From positions 1 to 25,000 of the forward strand of contig JAPMOS010000244.1 in assembly GCA_027972325.1 (NCBI GenBank): 25,000 nt of DNA, in the 5' to 3' direction. This document shows, piece by piece, positions 9,741 through 19,253 of the stretch. The translations under genes were made by a program, and so were the position numbers. This DNA is from Paratrimastix pyriformis (lineage: Eukaryota; Preaxostyla; Paratrimastigidae). Under the pieces are notes generated by a model. That model had not been told where the DNA came from, searched no databases, and worked only from the letters and a program-made list of their open reading frames with translations. Position 1 is the first letter of the stretch, and each line of letters starts with the position of its first letter.

Positions 9741-10587
9741 CACCGGTGCTGATACGTCCGGTGCCGGTGGAACTGGTGCAGAAGTTGTTTCCAGTTTAGC
9801 CACGGTTGTGCCGAGTGGAACACCACAAGGACTGGCTTCCCGGACCAAAGACTGATGAGTATCGAGTATTTCAGCATTGTGCGGTGCGAGTTGGTGAGCA
9901 GCAGACCCTTCACCTTTCTTCTTGTTGATTGTAACGTGTCTCTTGGCAAGACAACGCCACGGAGCGAGGAAAAGGAGGGGCTGCACCCGAATTGAATGCC
10001 AATGAGCCTTCTGTGACCCCAGTTGGTTGTGGGCTCTGTGATGATAAGGCCAACGAGGTTGGTCGAAAAGCGTGCGCCAACGGAGGACCCGAGGGCAGAC
10101 AAAATTCTGGGGACAGAAAGTGGGTTTTCTTGCGCCGTCTTGACTTTGGAATAACCCAGAGGTAGTCCGTGCTGTTTGACTTGGTGTTTTTGGGAGTGCC
10201 CGTCCACACCCAGTGTGGCAGAGGAGGCCATGGGCAGACCCGGGTTTAGTGGCTTTTTCCTGGCCTCGGTGGCCGTCGTGGCTTTGTTCTTCAAAGCCTC
10301 CAGCTCGCTGGCCTCGATGATGCAGGCCTCGGGCATCTTCGTCCCGTCCTCCAGCCGGCACAGTGGGCGCCACTCGCTCCGGCGGAGGTCGCTAAGGGTC
10401 CTCGTCGTTTCCTTGAGGGCATCCAGAGCCAGGATGCCAAGGTTTCGAGCGGCCTCGAATGAGAGCTCAGACGGCGATGATGCCGTCGAAAGGTTGGCGA
10501 GTGCCACCAGAGTCTGTAGAGGGCGCATAGCGGAGAACACCCCTGCTGTAGCCCGAGCCAGCGCACTGTCCCGTTGAGTCGCCGCCT
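9740..10587 (-). pseudogene. Distal gag part of DIRS element 1 (fossil)
   Basis: Just left of the left end of element 2, an alpha-helical, Ala/Leu-rich, gag-like protein segment begins (ARATAGVFSAMRPLQTLVAL, then ARNLGILALDALKETTRTL). Its amino-terminal part lies beyond the other end of element 2, at 16.25-16.8 kb. The open frame over this segment happens to extend into the terminal repeat of element 2, which supplies an unrelated ATG. Gag identity rests on position and composition, as DIRS gag proteins are poorly conserved. Confidence 0.6.
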
Positions 10588-10628
10588 TCTTCCGTCCAAA
10601 GTAGGAAGAATGAGAGCTACTCATCGGT

Positions 10629-10743
10629 AAGGGGGGGCTGTGCTCATGACTAGTCTCCGTATTCACCCGACATTCAAAGAATAATAATAATAAAAATAAA
10701 ACTGAAAATAGTCCACATCACCCCGTCGTTTCTTCGTCGAACC
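10629..10743. repeat. Left inverted terminal repeat of DIRS element 2
   Basis: Reverse complement of 16117-16230 over about 100 bases, from the G run and CTGTGCTCATGACTAGTCTC through (AAT)n to CATCACCCCGTCGTTTC. A 40-base outer extension (10588-10628) is not shared with the right end. Unequal ends of this kind are known in DIRS elements. Confidence 0.9.
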
Positions 10744-10816
10744 CGACTGAGAAAAGCAAAAATTTTGCGTTACCACTTTTTATTGGTTTCAAGACAACCA
10801 AGCATTACTCGTTACT

Positions 10817-12090
10817 ATGCAACAACAAGATCAACAACAAGAACAACAACAACAAGCACCACCAGCGGCGGCAGAGTCGGCTCCTTCCAAGGACCAGTTC
10901 CTTCCCACGCCGACCTTGGCAGCCGCCTTCTGGGCCTCGCCGGATGCCTTCGAGCACCCGCTTGACCCGGCCCATCCGGAAGTCTTGTCCTTTGAAGAGG
11001 CGCGCCGTCAAGAGGCCGACCCGCTGGCCTGCCTGGGCTCGGGTGTTGACGCTGAGCTGCAGCGCGCGTTCCTCAGGGACCTCGTCCCTGAGAGTTTCCT
11101 GGCCCAGCAACACCACGCCCTCCGAGACCCGGAGAAGGCCTATGTGAAGGCCATCCTCAAGCGCTTCCCTCCTCTTAAGCTTCTTGGGAAGCCCAAGGTG
11201 CTCAACGCCCCACCCAAGAGTGCCATGCACGCACGCGGGGCCCCCACAGACCTTATGGCAGCTGACGGCCGCCTGGTGTCCATGTTGGACACGGTCCAGC
11301 TCACCTCCAGGGCCTTGGCCTATGGCTACGTGGGGATCTTCGGCTCCGAGTCCGAGGACACGCAGCTGAACGCCGACCAGCTGAAGGCCGCCCTCAAGGC
11401 CGTCCAGCTCGGGTTGGTCATGCTGACGGAGCAGCTCTCCGAGGCCCGGAGAGCCGCCATGGAGCCCCACCTCGACGCTGCGGCCCTCCTGGCCCATGCC
11501 CTCCGCCAAGGGGCCGCCGGCCGCCAAGAGCTGCTGGCCGTCAAGGGCCTCAAGCCCAAGTCTGGTGGTGGTGATGAGGAGAACGAGGACGAATCCGAGG
11601 CGGACCAGGGAGCTGCCGCGGCTCTCAACGAGGTCTCCGAGGACCTCTTCGGTCCTGTCGAGATCAAGGGTCTGTCCCGGTCCCGACTGGTGATCACCTC
11701 GGGGGCCGCACTATTGCATGGCAAGAGTCAGTGCGAAGTGTCCAAAGTGACAGCGTCTTCACAGACCATTGTCCACCAAAAACCGTTCAACAGGCTGGCA
11801 CGGTTCTCCGCGAAGCGCACCGCAAGACAGCAGGCAATTGCATCTGCATCAGCGACCGGTGCCTCGGTGTCGGTGGAAACCGAAAGCAAAAGCACAGACC
11901 ATGTACCAGAAGTGCATAAAAAACCTCGAACCGAACCAGCAGAGAGTGAACAGAGGCAAGCCGCAATTGCATTCGCTGAAGCCGAGAATGGCCGTGAGGC
12001 CCAGTCCGCAAAGACCCAAGTCTTGGAGGTCCATGACCTAGAATTTTTTCCAGTGGGGAGAAATGAAAAACCTCACAGTGAAACAAATCC
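10817..12090 (+). pseudogene. Gag region of DIRS element 2 (fossil)
   Basis: The frame opens with a Gln-rich start (MQQQDQQQEQQQQAPP), followed by a helical region with LPTPTLAAAFWASPDAF, FLRDLVPESFLAQQHHALRD, LNADQLKAALKAVQLGL and an acidic stretch (GGGDEENEDESEADQ) before EVSEDLFGP. The helical core and the position ahead of RT indicate gag. The frame stays open toward the pol region. The gag of element 1 also begins with a Gln-rich stretch (MDQADQQATPQQQTQQQQ), which suggests the two elements are related. Confidence 0.7.
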
Positions 12091-13370
12091 AGACCTCATT
12101 TCAAAGGCGATCGCCATTGGTGGGCCCTCTGGCGGGCCGAGTGAACCGCGAACCACACCGCTCACGTTGGCTGAGCCTACCACTACCACTCGAGGTGAAG
12201 AGTTGGGTGGAAGAGGGTCTGACCTGGCATTGGTTGGGGACCCACCGATTGCGCCAGTGCGCATCCCGTCGCGCCGCCCGAGAATGGGCCAAACCAGCAA
12301 GACCGAGGAGCCCCAGAACTCCCAGAAAACGGTGGGATGCACCGCACCACTGCAGAGCCCAGAAAGCCGAGCCCCTCTTATAGCAGGTTCTGGAAGGACA
12401 CTGGAAACGGGGACCAGCAGCTGGCTCGCCGGAGTCCACTATTTTGGACCAGAGAGCAGAGGGAGGTCTCGGCAGTCTTGAGCGAGTATGGAACGCTCGG
12501 GGCAGTGCAGGAGTGTGGTACCAAATTGTTGTGGGAGAGTCCGATCTTCGGCGTCCCCAAGCCCCATTCCTTGAAATGGAGGGTGGTGATCGACTTGTCC
12601 GCACTAAACAGGCGGATCGATTGCCCCCATTTCAAGATGGAGGGCTGGGGACAGCCTTCCCACTAGCCCCTCAGGGCACGTTCTTCACGAAAGTCGATCT
12701 TTCGAACGCTTACCTGCACATGGGAGTGGCACCACACCTCATCCCGTACCTGTGTTTCAGCTGGGAGGGAGGGAACTCCAGTGGACGGCACTCCCGTTCG
12801 GCCTCTCAGTGGCCCCACGCTCGTTCACCAAACTGATCAAACAGGCGGTGAGAGTGATGCGGGCAGCAGGCGTCCAGGTAGTCTTCTACCTGGACGACCT
12901 CCTCTTCATGGCCCAGTCCCCACAGAAGGCACGCAGGGACACGATAGCAGCGATGTATTTCCTCCACCAGCTGGGGTTAACTGTGAACTGGGAGAAGACA
13001 GACCCCAACCCATCACAGGTCGTCGAGTTCTTGGGATTCCAGCTGGACTCCAGGACGCAGACAGTGCGGGTCCCCGTGGAGAAGATGGAGGGGATCAGAC
13101 AGGAGTGTCGGAACCTCATAAAAAAGGACAGACTGCTCGTCAGGGCACTGGCCCGCATCATCGGCAAGTTGTCCTCGCTCCGCCCGGCCGTCGAGGCCGC
13201 TCACCTGCACACCAGGGGATTGGACCGAGTGAAGTCACGTGCGGTGTGGTCACACGGCTGGGAGGGCATGGCCACCCTCGACGAGGCAGCCAAAGCGGAT
13301 CTCCACTGGTGGGCCATGGTGCCCCAGGACCAGTGTCAGCAGTGCTGGAGGGCAGTACCCCAGCGTGGGA
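12090..13370 (+). pseudogene. Reverse transcriptase region of DIRS element 2 (fossil)
   Basis: DIRS-type RT: the entry segment GRVNREPHRSRWLSL with VKSWVEEGLTWHW, then WRVVIDLSALNR, TFFTKVDLSNAYLHMGV, LPFGLSVAPRSFTKLI, the palm motif VFYLDDLLFMAQS and EFLGFQLDS. The best relatives by motif are DIRS and PAT elements and the element 1 copy in this window. Broken. Confidence 0.85.
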
Positions 13371-14030
13371 GCTGACCACCGACGCAAGCGCCTACGCATG
13401 GGGCGCGACGCTGCGCAGTCTCCATCCCCGCAGGCGGGCAGGCCACCCCGCAACCGATCCACGCACGGGAAATCTGGGAGAAGGACTTCCTGGAGACGCA
13501 GACATTCTCCTCGGTGAATCGCCTCGAGCTGGAGGCGGGCATCAGGGCGGTAGCTCTCCTCCACAGCCACTTGCAGGGCCAGACGGTCCAGTGGCGCTCG
13601 GACAACAAGGTAGTTGTTGCCTGCGTGGGGAAGTGGAAGGGGAAGAGCGTGGACATGACCGAGGGCACCCAGAAACTGCACAACCTCTGTCAGCAGTGGG
13701 ACATCACTCTCCTCCCAGAGTATCTTCCCGGGGAAGACAACGGAGTGGCGGACCAGCTCTCCAGAGAGGTCGAGCGCGAGGATTGGATGCTCAATCCGGC
13801 GATCTTCCAGCTGGTCACGAACCTGCGCTTCCGCCCCATGGTGGACGGCTTCGCCTCAGCGCGCAACCACCTGTTGCCAAGGTGGTGGAGTTGGGTCCTC
13901 GAGCCGGGTTGCTCGGGAGTGGACTTCTTCCACCAGCCCCTCCGGGGGCTGCCCTTGTGGCTCAATCCGCCCTTCTCCATGATCGGGAGGGTGCTGGCAG
14001 CTCTACGGGATCAGAGAGGGAAGCATTAGT
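13370..14030 (+). pseudogene. RNase H and methylase-like region of DIRS element 2 (fossil)
   Basis: RNase H shows WELTTDASAYAWGATL, NRLELEAGIRAVALL, VQWRSDNKVVVACV and LPGEDNGVADQLSR. The next block, PMVDGFASARNHLLPRWW to LWLNPPFSMIGRVL, is the DAM-like methylase domain typical of DIRS elements (NPPF motif) and closely parallels the one in element 1. Confidence 0.85.
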
Positions 14031-14289
14031 CCTGATACCAGAGTGGGACACGGCCCCATGGTGGCCAATGGCCCAGGGGATGCAGATCTCACCCCCTGGC
14101 GCTCCCTCGGGTGGACTGCCTCTTCCTCCCGGGCCGCACCCGGAACCAGACCCCAGTGGGGCCACCCAGATGGCAGAGCAGAGTGATTCATGTCAGCGGG
14201 GAGCTGGCGAGGGTCGCGACAGCGAGGCAGACGTGGGGGGAGAAGCTCCATCAGCTGGACCTGTCGTTATTGACCTCGTGGGAGAGGAC

Positions 14290-15247
14290 TCACCCCCCCA
14301 CCAACTGAGTGAGGCAGCCCGGCAGCTCATCGCTCACTCGGTCGAGAGCAAGACTCAGAGAAACTACGATACGGCCGTTGCCCAGTTTGCTGCCTACTTG
14401 GGAAAAATGAGCGGGAGATCTTGCAAGCGACGGACACAGACCTGGCAAACTTCCTCGCGGAAGGTAGCAAGAAATGGGCGCCCAGCACCGCGATGAAAAA
14501 AGAGATCCGCCATTGCTCGCTACTTCCTCCTCCACGGGAGGCCTGATCCAGGCACCTCAGCCACAGTGAAGGCCGTTTTGACGGGGATGGAGAAGACAAA
14601 GCCAGTGTCAGTCAGGAAGGGAACCTTCGACACGGACCTCATCTGGCGCCATCTCAGATCACTTGGGACAAATTCCAAGCTGGACCATCGCGACCTTCTG
14701 GGAAAAATTGTCCTGTTGGGCGAGGCCCTCGGACTGAGAGCGGCGGACCTCAACACCGCACGGTTGGAGGACCTTCGCCTCATTGATGGCGACCACATGT
14801 GCGAACTCAAAGTCCTGCCCAAGGAAAGGAGAAAGAAGGAATGGGTCATGCAAAAATGGGAGGAAACGAGGCTGACCCACTGCTCTGTTTTCACTGCGCG
14901 GTGATTGAATTGAATGACCGCCGTCCAGAGCGGTGCACCCCAGCTCTGATGTGGAAGCTCAAGAATGGGGAAAATGCACAACAACATGGTTGTTGTCTTG
15001 TGGCAAGCGGCTGATGCTGGCCGCAGGCTTGGGCAAAGAGTGGGGCCCGCACTCTGTCAGGGCCGCTGCGGCCTCGAAGGCAGCGTCGACTGGGCTTGAC
15101 GGGCTGGCTGTGTCTGCACAGTTTCGGTGGTCGCGCAAGGGTGCGACACTCACCAAACATTATCTCCACCAGTCGGTTGGCACTGCAAAGGCTTTGGCTT
15201 CGGCAGTTTTCGGGCCGGCAGATGCTGCCGGGCTCGATCGAGAATAG
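14290..15247 (+). pseudogene. Tyrosine recombinase region of DIRS element 2 (fossil)
   Basis: The core-binding part (RQLIAHSVESKTQRNYDTAV) is followed by the catalytic part: the first Arg box within EALGLRAADLNTARLEDL, a lysine-rich beta stretch (LKVLPKERRKKEW), the His-X-X-Arg box GPHSVRAAAASKAAS, and the Tyr box TLTKHYLHQSV. This is the integration enzyme of the element, joining a circular cDNA to target DNA. It ends just before the internal complementary region, as usual for DIRS elements. Confidence 0.85.
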
Positions 15248-15281
15248 AATGAGGACCCAGGTCGGCATTTCCTTTCAATTG

Positions 15282-15372
15282 TCATGAGCACAGCCCCCCT
15301 TACCGATGAGTAGCTCTCATTCTTCCTACTTTGGACGGAAGATGGATGAGCTACAAAGGGGGCTGTGCTCAT
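15282..15372. repeat. Internal complementary region of DIRS element 2
   Basis: 15282-15340 is the reverse complement of the left end of the element (10588-10645). 15341-15372 is the reverse complement of the right end (16215-16246). Together they reproduce the junction that forms when the two ends meet in a circle. DIRS elements are known to use such a region as a bridge in making the circular intermediate. Differences are limited to G-run length (five to eight). Confidence 0.9.
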
Positions 15373-15539
15373 CGCTCCCACCCTCCCACCGCAATGTGAT
15401 GTCGACCAGGTCCTCTTTGGCTCCAGCCTTGTTGTCGTGTATTTTGCTGACACCAAGGCTGATAGTTTTCGCACGCAACTCCATGGGAGTAGTGCGGTCA
15501 AGTTCGATGATCTCGGGGTGCTATGAGCACCGGGAGGTC

Positions 15540-15925
15540 TCATCTTTTCACTTTGTTTCCCTCTCTTCGCTGTCCCTTTTTCCTTTGTCTTCCTCGTGCC
15601 TGGCCCTTTGTCTTCCCCGCAGAGCGCATCGCGGGCAACAAGGCGGCCGCGGCTCTGTTCAAGGCGGCCAACTTGGGCGTCCCTCCCTGGCGGGCCGCAA
15701 GCACCAACGCGGTTTCTTCCAGCGTGGTCGCGGCTCGGCTCCTGCGTCCGGCTTCTCTTCCGGCGGCCAGCACCAGCCCTCTTCTGGTTTCTCTGGCCGT
15801 CCTTACCGGTTCGCGCGCTTCAGGGCGGTTTCTCCCGGCCCGGGCCTGCTGCGGGGCGCCTCCAGCGGCCTCCACTCCTGCGCCGCAGCGGCAGCAGAAG
15901 TTCCAGCGGCCGCGCCGCTAAGCCA
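15540..15925 (+). other. Possible spliced 3' exon of DIRS element 2 with an RGG-rich tail
   Basis: A long pyrimidine-rich run (about 15540-15620) ends in CCCCGCAG at about 15621, a strong-looking 3' splice site. The following DNA translates to an Arg/Gly/Gln-rich tail in one frame (GRKHQRGFFQRGRGS, SGFSGRPYRFARF), the composition of a nucleic-acid-binding gag tail. It lies between the internal complementary region and the right terminal repeat, where DIRS elements have no standard gene. Splicing is known in some DIRS elements. Whether this exon belongs to gag is inference; frame and donor site are undetermined. Confidence 0.4.
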
Positions 15926-16116
15926 TTGGAGGTGGTTTTCCTTTGTGACCTCGTTCTGGCTTTTTTCCTCTCTTCTTCTTAACTTCGTGCTGGATTTTCG
16001 CGTGGTAGGTCTTCTCACCTCAACCTCGCGGTCCTTTTCCGTGGTCTTTCCTTCTTTGCTGACTTTTTCCTACTTATATGTTAGTTCCCCCACCCTTCCC
16101 ATCCCATTTTGGATTG

Positions 16117-16230
16117 GATTCGACTCGAAACGACGGGGTGATGTGGACTATTTTCAGTTTTATTTTTATTATTATTATTCTTTGAATGTCGGGTGAATAC
16201 GGAGACTAGTCATGAGCACAGCCCCCCCCT
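16117..16230. repeat. Right inverted terminal repeat of DIRS element 2
   Basis: Reverse complement of the left repeat at 10629-10743. The outer extension TTTGTAGCTCATCCATC (to 16246) is unique to this end. Beyond it, the gag of element 1 begins. Confidence 0.9.
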
Positions 16231-16246
16231 TTGTAGCTCATCCATC

Positions 16247-16827
16247 CGCAGGTCTGGATCAATGAGGCGTAAGGCACTCACTGGTGGTGCAACTGCAGGA
16301 TCGGCCTTGCCTTGGTCTCGAAAGTTGGGAAACGCGCGGCCGACGTGAACAACGCGAGCGAATTCCTCTTGTGTCGGTGCTTCGTGTTGAAGACGATTGA
16401 ATTGCAGCCCCAGCATCTGCAAAGTCTGTGCTTCTCTTTCTGGTAAGGTTGGAGGAGTCACCACCTTTTTTGTAGGGGCCTCCTTCGCAAAGATGTCCGG
16501 TAACTTGGCCGTTGGTTTGAAATAGATCTGTTGGAGAGTATCGAAGTAGTATTGTCCGACTTCCTCTTGATCTTGATCGCTTTCACCTTCTTTTTCTTCA
16601 GGATTTGTTGCACCCAACAGAGAGCTGTCACCCTCCGCTCCAGTGTCGCCTTCAGGGTCAGGAGGTTGGGTTTGGGGGCCAGGGTTGGCCGGATGTTCAG
16701 GGTCAAGGGCGGGCCCCTGTTGCTGCTGGGTCTGTTGTTGTGGTGTTGCTTGTTGATCTGCTTGATCCATTCTTTGCCCAATAGGGATGCGTCTTGAAGC
16801 GTGCGAAACGCAAAGGGCAGGGTACAC
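16247..16827 (-). pseudogene. Proximal gag part of DIRS element 1 (fossil)
   Basis: On the minus strand the frame opens at 16827, with a second ATG at 16770 giving the Gln-rich start MDQADQQATPQQQTQQQQ. Then come a Pro/acidic linker (EEKEGESDQDQEEVGQYYF) and a helical part (REAQTLQMLGLQFNRLQHEA). It stops at the right end of element 2, and the distal part lies at 9.74-10.59 kb. The later ATG resembles the start of gag in element 2. Confidence 0.65.
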
Positions 16828-16833
16828 TATCCG

Positions 16834-16845
16834 TGTCAGCTGACA
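16834..16845. repeat. 12 bp palindrome TGTCAGCTGACA
   Basis: A perfect palindrome in the short stretch between the gag start of DIRS element 1 and the end of the LINE relic. It may belong to the leader of element 1. No function can be assigned. Confidence 0.4.
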
Positions 16846-16857
16846 TGGAATTTCTTT

Positions 16858-17900
16858 CTATTTGTGGTCAGTGCCGCTTTTTGCGTTGCCTGACGTGATG
16901 TCTATTTTCCTGGGGGTTTGGGAAGATGAAGGTCGTCGAGATTGATTACTCGTTCGCCGAGGCTCCGAGGCTGAACTCTTTGCCTCCATCGTCATCATTT
17001 TCGCCAATTCCCCAAAGTCCTTCGGGTTAGCCCTTTTCATTCTATCTTGATATTCTTCAATCTGTCGCCCCGTCTCCTCATTCCTTTCTGATCTACCTCC
17101 AGGTAACTTGATCTTTTCAATTTCAACCGATTGCCGGTATCCTCTGGCAATTTTCCTAAAATCCACAAAAATAATGGAGTGATCCGACAATGCATTCCAC
17201 TCCACCTCTTCATTCCTGAAGATCTGCATTTTAATGAACAGCTCCGTAGCTACTTCTTCACAACCCAACACCGCGTCAATTTTATTTTCATGCACCACTC
17301 CTTCTCTCACTTCCCTTCTTGTTACAGCCTCCTCAAGGCCAACCAGCGCGCTTAAATCCACGAGATCTAACCCCTTCAGCCTCTGCACTTCCTTCACCAT
17401 TGCATTCCCGTCCATCCCCAACACAATGACCTCTCCCTCCTCCTTTAATTTACCGATAATCCTTTTCCCCTCAAACTCCACCTTCCTTTTCATCTCAGCT
17501 TCACTGCTATCTACCGGATAATACATATTTACAAAGGCTACCCTTACTTTATTAAGAATCATATGCACCACCATCAAGTATCCCTCACATTCTGCCACCT
17601 TCTCCACACCCACCACAGAGTTTTGCAATTCTTTCTTCACCATGATTACCACACCACCCTTTCCGTTTGCATTCCGAACGCATGCTCCATAAGAAACAAA
17701 ACTCCGAGCAAAAAGCGACGTCTTCACAACGTGAAGCTTTGTTTCTTGGAGCATAATCACGTCCGCCCCACTATCTTCAGCTATCATTTTCACGTTTTGC
17801 CTCTTCTCGAGCATTCCTAATCCCCGGCAATTCCAAGACATTACCCGAAATAAATTCCCCTCTTTTTCCTCCAGCCCCATCACGAGGGCCGTTTTCTCTA
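16858..17900 (-). pseudogene. AP-type endonuclease part of the LINE ORF2
   Basis: The exonuclease-endonuclease-phosphatase fold is well preserved: Asn box VMSWNCRGLGM (about 17840), catalytic Glu in MLQETKL, central GKGGVVIMVKK, VRVAFVNMYYP, the Asp-X-Asn motif in VLGMDGNAMV, the Arg/Lys-Ile-Asp site HENKIDAVLG, and the terminal Ser-Asp-His in ALSDHSIIFVDF (about 17180). All the usual catalytic positions are present. In LINEs this enzyme nicks target DNA to prime reverse transcription. Downstream, about 100 charged residues follow and the frame stops at 16858 (GTDHK), with no RT. The last stretch may already be non-LINE sequence. Confidence 0.9.
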
Positions 17901-18089
17901 TCTTCTCACTCTTTTCCGTCACCCCCACAATTCTCTCCGCCATCATTTCATTCATTATTGCCTTCTTCGTATCAGCGTCTAGCCGCCGACCCCGTTTTTT
18001 AGTACAAAACTCTTTGCCCTTCTTCAGTCCTTGAAGGGGCTTATTCCAACCCCTCTCATTTCTCCCTTGCTGGATCATCCCCCTACTAA

Positions 18090-19251
18090 CTATGTTCTTC
18101 CTTCGCGCTTCTCCCAACCTCCTAATTTTTCGAGACCCTTCCCCCCAAAAGCGACACTTGCACTCGCATTCAGGCCCACTCTTCCAAATGCCGGCCCACA
18201 AAATGATTTCTCCATTTTCGTACATGACATACCATTTTTCGAATAAACAAAAATATCCCCTTGTCCCATCTCCTCTCTTGTTGTTGGGGCACATAATGAG
18301 TCATTGAAAGTCCACCACTCCCCCTCAATCTTCTTTTGACAAACCCAATGTCGAGGTTTCCCTTTCCTCCTACCTAAGAAGCTCATGAAGGCAACCGGAA
18401 GATACCTTTCCCCACCAATTCTTATCTCATCCGCCACAACTTCCCACGCCCCTTGACCTACATACTTATTGCGAACAACCTCAATCAAAACAAAATCCTC
18501 CGCCTCCACAATCATGCTAGATCTTTCATGACTTGTATTTTTCTCACAAATGGGACAATTCACTTCAATCCGCTCAATCTTTTCCAATTCGTTTATCATC
18601 TCACTCATCCGATTCCCTGCCCAGGCTGCTTGAAGACACACTCTCTCTAGCACCCTAGGATGCTCCACCACAGCACCACATTCCTTACCCCCAGCTTGAG
18701 ATCCCAGACAACGATCCATCCTAGCCAGGCCTACTGTCGTCCTCCTCCCCCCAGCATATATGTCCAGCATCTTTATAAGTGCTTCCCCAGCCTCGCCGTC
18801 ATGGTATTCATCAAATTTACAAGCAACATCCTCAACCCAAACCTTATTCTGAGTCGACCAATCAATCCCTCCCTTTCGAATAGTATCAAAGCCTCAAACC
18901 ACTATCAACTATCACTTCTGCTGCTTGAATTGCAGCAGTGATATAGCAACGATGGCCGGTGGAATTAGTTATCCCACAGTACCCAGGCTCCATGACGCCA
19001 GCCCCCCCTCTATTCTTCCCATCCTCGCTCTGACCAGCTCCGCCCCCTGCACTCCCAACACAAATCCATCCATATTCGACTGCCACTTCACCCCCTCGAC
19101 TATTGACCCCAAACCGTACACACCCATTTCGCTTTTCAATCCAATTTAGCTCATCCCCCCCTGCTTCATTCAAGCACACCCCTCCAACATTCACCATAAA
19201 TTTCCCCACATCACCCCCAAAGGCGTCAAAGACCAATCCGCTCTTCTTCAT
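18090..19251 (-). pseudogene. Ubiquitin-specific-protease-like (C19) N-terminal domain of the LINE ORF2
   Basis: ORF2 starts at ATG 19251 (MKKSGLVFDAFGG). A Cys box GITNSTGHRCYITAAIQAA (Cys codon 18948-18946) matches the family pattern G-L-x-N-x-G-N-T-C-Y-x-N-A-x-L-Q. A QDA-E-like helix follows (HDGEAGEALIKMLD, about 18800), then a zinc-binding pair in VNCPICEKN (about 18550), then the His box KPRHWVCQKK with GEWWTFNDS (His codon 18350-18348, Asn-Asp 18305-18300) and DIFVYSK. The order, the spacing (about 200 residues from Cys to His) and the closing strand fit peptidase C19. The usual Asn two before the Cys is His here, and the box has one extra residue. One frame change lies near 18890 and another near 18100-18240 before the endonuclease. 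A host gene captured by the LINE is the likely origin. Confidence 0.75.
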
Positions 19252-19253
19252 CA
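19249..19253 (-). promoter_or_regulatory. Overlapping stop-start TGATG between LINE ORF1 and ORF2
   Basis: The ORF1 frame ends FVRGLD then TGA (19253-19251). The ORF2 ATG (19251-19249) uses the last A of that stop. Overlaps of the TAATG/TGATG type drive termination-coupled reinitiation in some LINEs (shown for silkworm SART1). The same mechanism here is inference. Confidence 0.6.

Larger units (their letters stand above)
10588..16246 (+). mobile_element. DIRS-type retrotransposon, element 2 (complete layout, coding parts broken)
   Basis: A 5.66 kb element with inverted terminal repeats, gag, RT, RNase H, methylase-like block, tyrosine recombinase and an internal complementary region. Its ends are fixed by that region (15282-15372), which equals the reverse complement of the right end joined to the left end. 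No target duplication is expected for this family and none is seen. It sits inside gag of DIRS element 1. The terminal repeats are nearly identical, differing mainly in a G run, so insertion looks recent. The layout is whole but the coding parts have several breaks (about five or so). Confidence 0.9.
5640..16900 (-). mobile_element. DIRS-type retrotransposon, element 1 (fossil, interrupted)
   Basis: A tyrosine-recombinase retrotransposon read right to left: gag start near 16.8 kb, gag remainder near 10.6-9.7 kb, then RT, RNase H, a methylase-like NPPF block and recombinase. It is interrupted by DIRS element 2 (10.59-16.25 kb) in gag and by the retroposon pair in the recombinase region. It is broken: two insertions plus roughly four or more small breaks. 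The far end of the recombinase and the left terminal repeat were not found, so its left limit is open; the right limit (16.8-16.9 kb) is only approximate. It is the oldest of the nested set on this side, as two other elements lie inside it. Confidence 0.75.

Noticed and set aside
9740-10666. Minus-strand frame starting in the left terminal repeat of DIRS element 2 as a true gag start
   Set aside because: The ATG belongs to the inserted element and the remainder to gag of element 1; the join is an accident of the insertion.
15306-16196. 296-codon plus-strand frame as an independent gene
   Set aside because: It starts inside the internal complementary region and runs into the right terminal repeat of DIRS element 2; only the RGG-rich middle is coding-like.
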